Source: Candidatus Omnitrophota bacterium
Lineage (GTDB): Bacteria > Omnitrophota > Gorgyraeia > Zapsychrales > Fredricksoniimonadaceae
Length of the DNA stretch: 6,054 nt
Direction of reading: 5' to 3'
NCBI GenBank assembly: GCA_016789035.1
Contig: JAEUSC010000294.1
Coordinates: forward strand, 1-6,054
Shown here: positions 4,807-6,054 of the stretch, piece by piece
Numbering within the stretch: position 1 is the first letter of the stretch
How the letters are laid out: the number at the start of each line of letters is the position of its first letter
Notes under the pieces: model-generated
Told to the model about the DNA's origin: nothing
Databases searched by the model: none
Seen by the model: only the letters and a program-made list of their open reading frames with translations
Translations under genes and position numbers: made by a program

Positions 4807-6054
4807 TCAGGCGGTTGTCCGCACCTGGATCTGACCGCTTTTATTCATTGCATCAATCGAAACTTTTCCGGCAGGGTCCTGAGAAATCCTTAAATCCGCA
4901 AGACAATCGCCAAGACTGAAATTTCGAATATAAATTTCCGGCAGGAAATCCGGCAAGACCGGCCGGTCAAAATGCACAGTCCGTTCCTCCGCATCGACGG
5001 AAAGCCCGAGGCATGACTGCAATAACAAAAAGACCGAACCAGCCGCCCAGGCCTGCGGATCACAGGCCACCGGATAAAGCGTAGGACCTTCACCTTCCCG
5101 GCGAGTGAACCCGCAAAAGAGTTCCGGCAAACGGCATAAATCCATAGACAATCCCGCCTCAAACAGCGCCGTCATAATGTGCGCCGCCTGCTTTTTATAA
5201 CCATAGCGCGCCAGACCGTAGGCGATTAGTGAATTATCATGCGGCCATACCGAACCGTTGTGATACGACATCGGATTGTACCTCAGCTCCTCTTGCGGAA
5301 TGGTGCGGATCCCCCAGCCGCTAAACGATTTCGGCCCCATGATCCACTGAGCGATTCCCTCGGCGTGAACATTTTCAGCAATGCCTGTAAAAAGACAGTG
5401 CGCCGCATTCGAACTGCGGATTTGGCATGGGTCTTTGCGGGCATCCAAGGCGATGGCAAAGCTGGCAATGTCTTCACACCAAAAGACATTAGCAAATTTT
5501 TTCTTAAGCGTCTCGGCCCGTTGGTACAGCTCTTTTGCCTGGTCTTTGAATCCTAAAACATTCGCCAGGCGGGCCGCCGCAACTTTAGCAGCGTACACGT
5601 ACGCCTGAACTTCGCATAAAGCAATCGGAGGATTCGCCAACTGCCCGTTTTTGTGAAACACGGAATCCGAAGAATCCTTCCATCCCTGATTCTCAAGGCC
5701 CTTTTCTGTTTTTCGTTTGTACTCCACAAATCCGTCCTGGTCGAGATCACCCAAGGTATCAATCCAGTTTAAGGCCTGTTGAATGGACGGCCAGAGGGTC
5801 TTTAAGAAGTCCTTATCCGCACTGCGCGCGTAATACTCCCCCGCCAGCATGACAAACAACGGTGTTGTATCGACCGCGCCGTAATAATGACCGAAGGGAA
5901 TTTCTTTGCAGGCCACCATTTCGCCTTTTCGTTGCTCGTGAAGGATTTTTCCGGGTTCGGCATCCTGCGCGGGGATTGTGTCAGCCGCCTGGTGGACCGA
6001 CAAATACCGAAGAACGCCGCGCGCAATGTCCGGATAAAAACACAACGTCTGAAG
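4807..6054 (-). CDS. Amylo-alpha-1,6-glucosidase / glycogen-debranching-like enzyme, C-terminal part
   Basis: The frame is open from the right edge to a stop at 4807 (415 residues); the 5' end lies outside. The first Met-like codon (TTG at 6045) is inside the domain and is not a start. The sequence matches the alpha/alpha-barrel catalytic region of bacterial debranching-like enzymes whose full forms carry a GDE_N_bis N-terminal domain. Counting from the first visible codon, motifs are YYGAVDTTPLFVML (57-70), DLDQDGFVEY (103-112), ENQGWKDSSDS (121-131), YNPMSYHNGSVWPHDN (259-274), RLPELFCGF (308-316) and CDPQAWAAGS (331-340). A beta-rich tail from about 350 completes it. Asp62, Trp125-Asp127 and Glu311 are the likeliest substrate or catalytic residues by position, but I cannot assign the acid/base pair securely. 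The family acts on alpha-glucans or related oligosaccharides, usually in the cytoplasm. It is the most GC-rich part of the window and shows no sign of decay. A 138-bp gap with its own promoter separates it from the SET gene. Confidence 0.88.
   Translation of the reverse strand, partial: LQTLCFYPDIARGVLRYLSVHQAADTIPAQDAEPGKILHEQRKGEMVACKEIPFGHYYGAVDTTPLFVMLAGEYYARSADKDFLKTLWPSIQQALNWIDTLGDLDQDGFVEYKRKTEKGLENQGWKDSSDSVFHKNGQLANPPIALCEVQAYVYAAKVAAARLANVLGFKDQAKELYQRAETLKKKFANVFWCEDIASFAIALDARKDPCQIRSSNAAHCLFTGIAENVHAEGIAQWIMGPKSFSGWGIRTIPQEELRYNPMSYHNGSVWPHDNSLIAYGLARYGYKKQAAHIMTALFEAGLSMDLCRLPELFCGFTRREGEGPTLYPVACDPQAWAAGSVFLLLQSCLGLSVDAEERTVHFDRPVLPDFLPEIYIRNFSLGDCLADLRISQDPAGKVSIDAMNKSGQIQVRTTA

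Noticed and set aside
5239..5556. Plus-strand open frame of 105 codons
   Set aside because: It is antisense to the glucosidase catalytic region, with no family resemblance.
1..6054. Transposase, integrase, tRNA, rRNA, CRISPR array or riboswitch
   Set aside because: None was recognised on either strand; the 66-bp repeats occur twice only, without CRISPR-like spacing.

Overview
The window is a compact bacterial chromosomal segment with every recognisable gene on the minus strand, so transcription runs from the right end (about 6054) to the left end (1). It holds six complete genes and two cut by the window edges. Shine-Dalgarno sequences precede several starts, gaps are short, and one gene uses a TTG start. 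A PqiA-type membrane protein suggests a diderm (Gram-negative-like) organism. The gene mix (GDE_C-type glucosidase, small SET-domain protein, single-domain PqiA, BrkB/YihY, alkyltransferase-like protein) resembles deep-branching environmental lineages such as Omnitrophota or deltaproteobacteria-like groups. That placement is a guess from gene content, not proof.

Right to left: (1) 4807-6054 is the C-terminal part of an amylo-alpha-1,6-glucosidase/glycogen-debranching-like enzyme, with its 5' end outside the window. (2) 4669-4806 is a 138-bp spacer with a good sigma70-like promoter firing leftward. (3) 4111-4668 encodes a small SET-domain protein methyltransferase. (4) 3597-4097 encodes a one-domain PqiA-like membrane protein whose ribosome binding site overlaps the SET stop codon. 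(5) 2203-3528 encodes a YihY/BrkB-family membrane protein that most likely starts at a TTG with a perfect AAGGAG upstream. (6) 1809-2189 encodes an alkyltransferase-like (ATL) DNA-lesion-recognition protein in which Trp replaces the MGMT active-site Cys (PWHR). (7) 1429-1767 encodes a DUF6504-like small protein. (8) 271-1419 encodes an acyltransferase-3 family membrane enzyme that is clearly AT-richer than most of its neighbours. (9) 1-214 is the start of an unidentified small membrane protein. Genes 3-7 are spaced like one transcription unit driven from the promoter at about 4733-4761. Their products (protein methylation, membrane proteins, DNA damage recognition) do not form a pathway I recognise.

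The most notable structure is a pair of 66-bp direct repeats (261-326 and 1442-1507, 58/66 identical, no gaps, 31 consecutive identical bases) that bracket the AT-rich acyltransferase gene. The right copy is the 3' end of the DUF6504-like gene. The left copy, read in the matching frame, still encodes that protein's C-terminus and ends in two stop codons, so it is a remnant 3' end. The acyltransferase gene therefore sits between two copies of a neighbour's 3' end, and its own last 18 codons are read out of frame through the left copy. This looks like insertion at a gene 3' end, or replacement inside a tandem duplication. No recombinase, transposase, tRNA, rRNA or CRISPR array is visible, and I do not see a convincing new multi-gene system beyond this arrangement.
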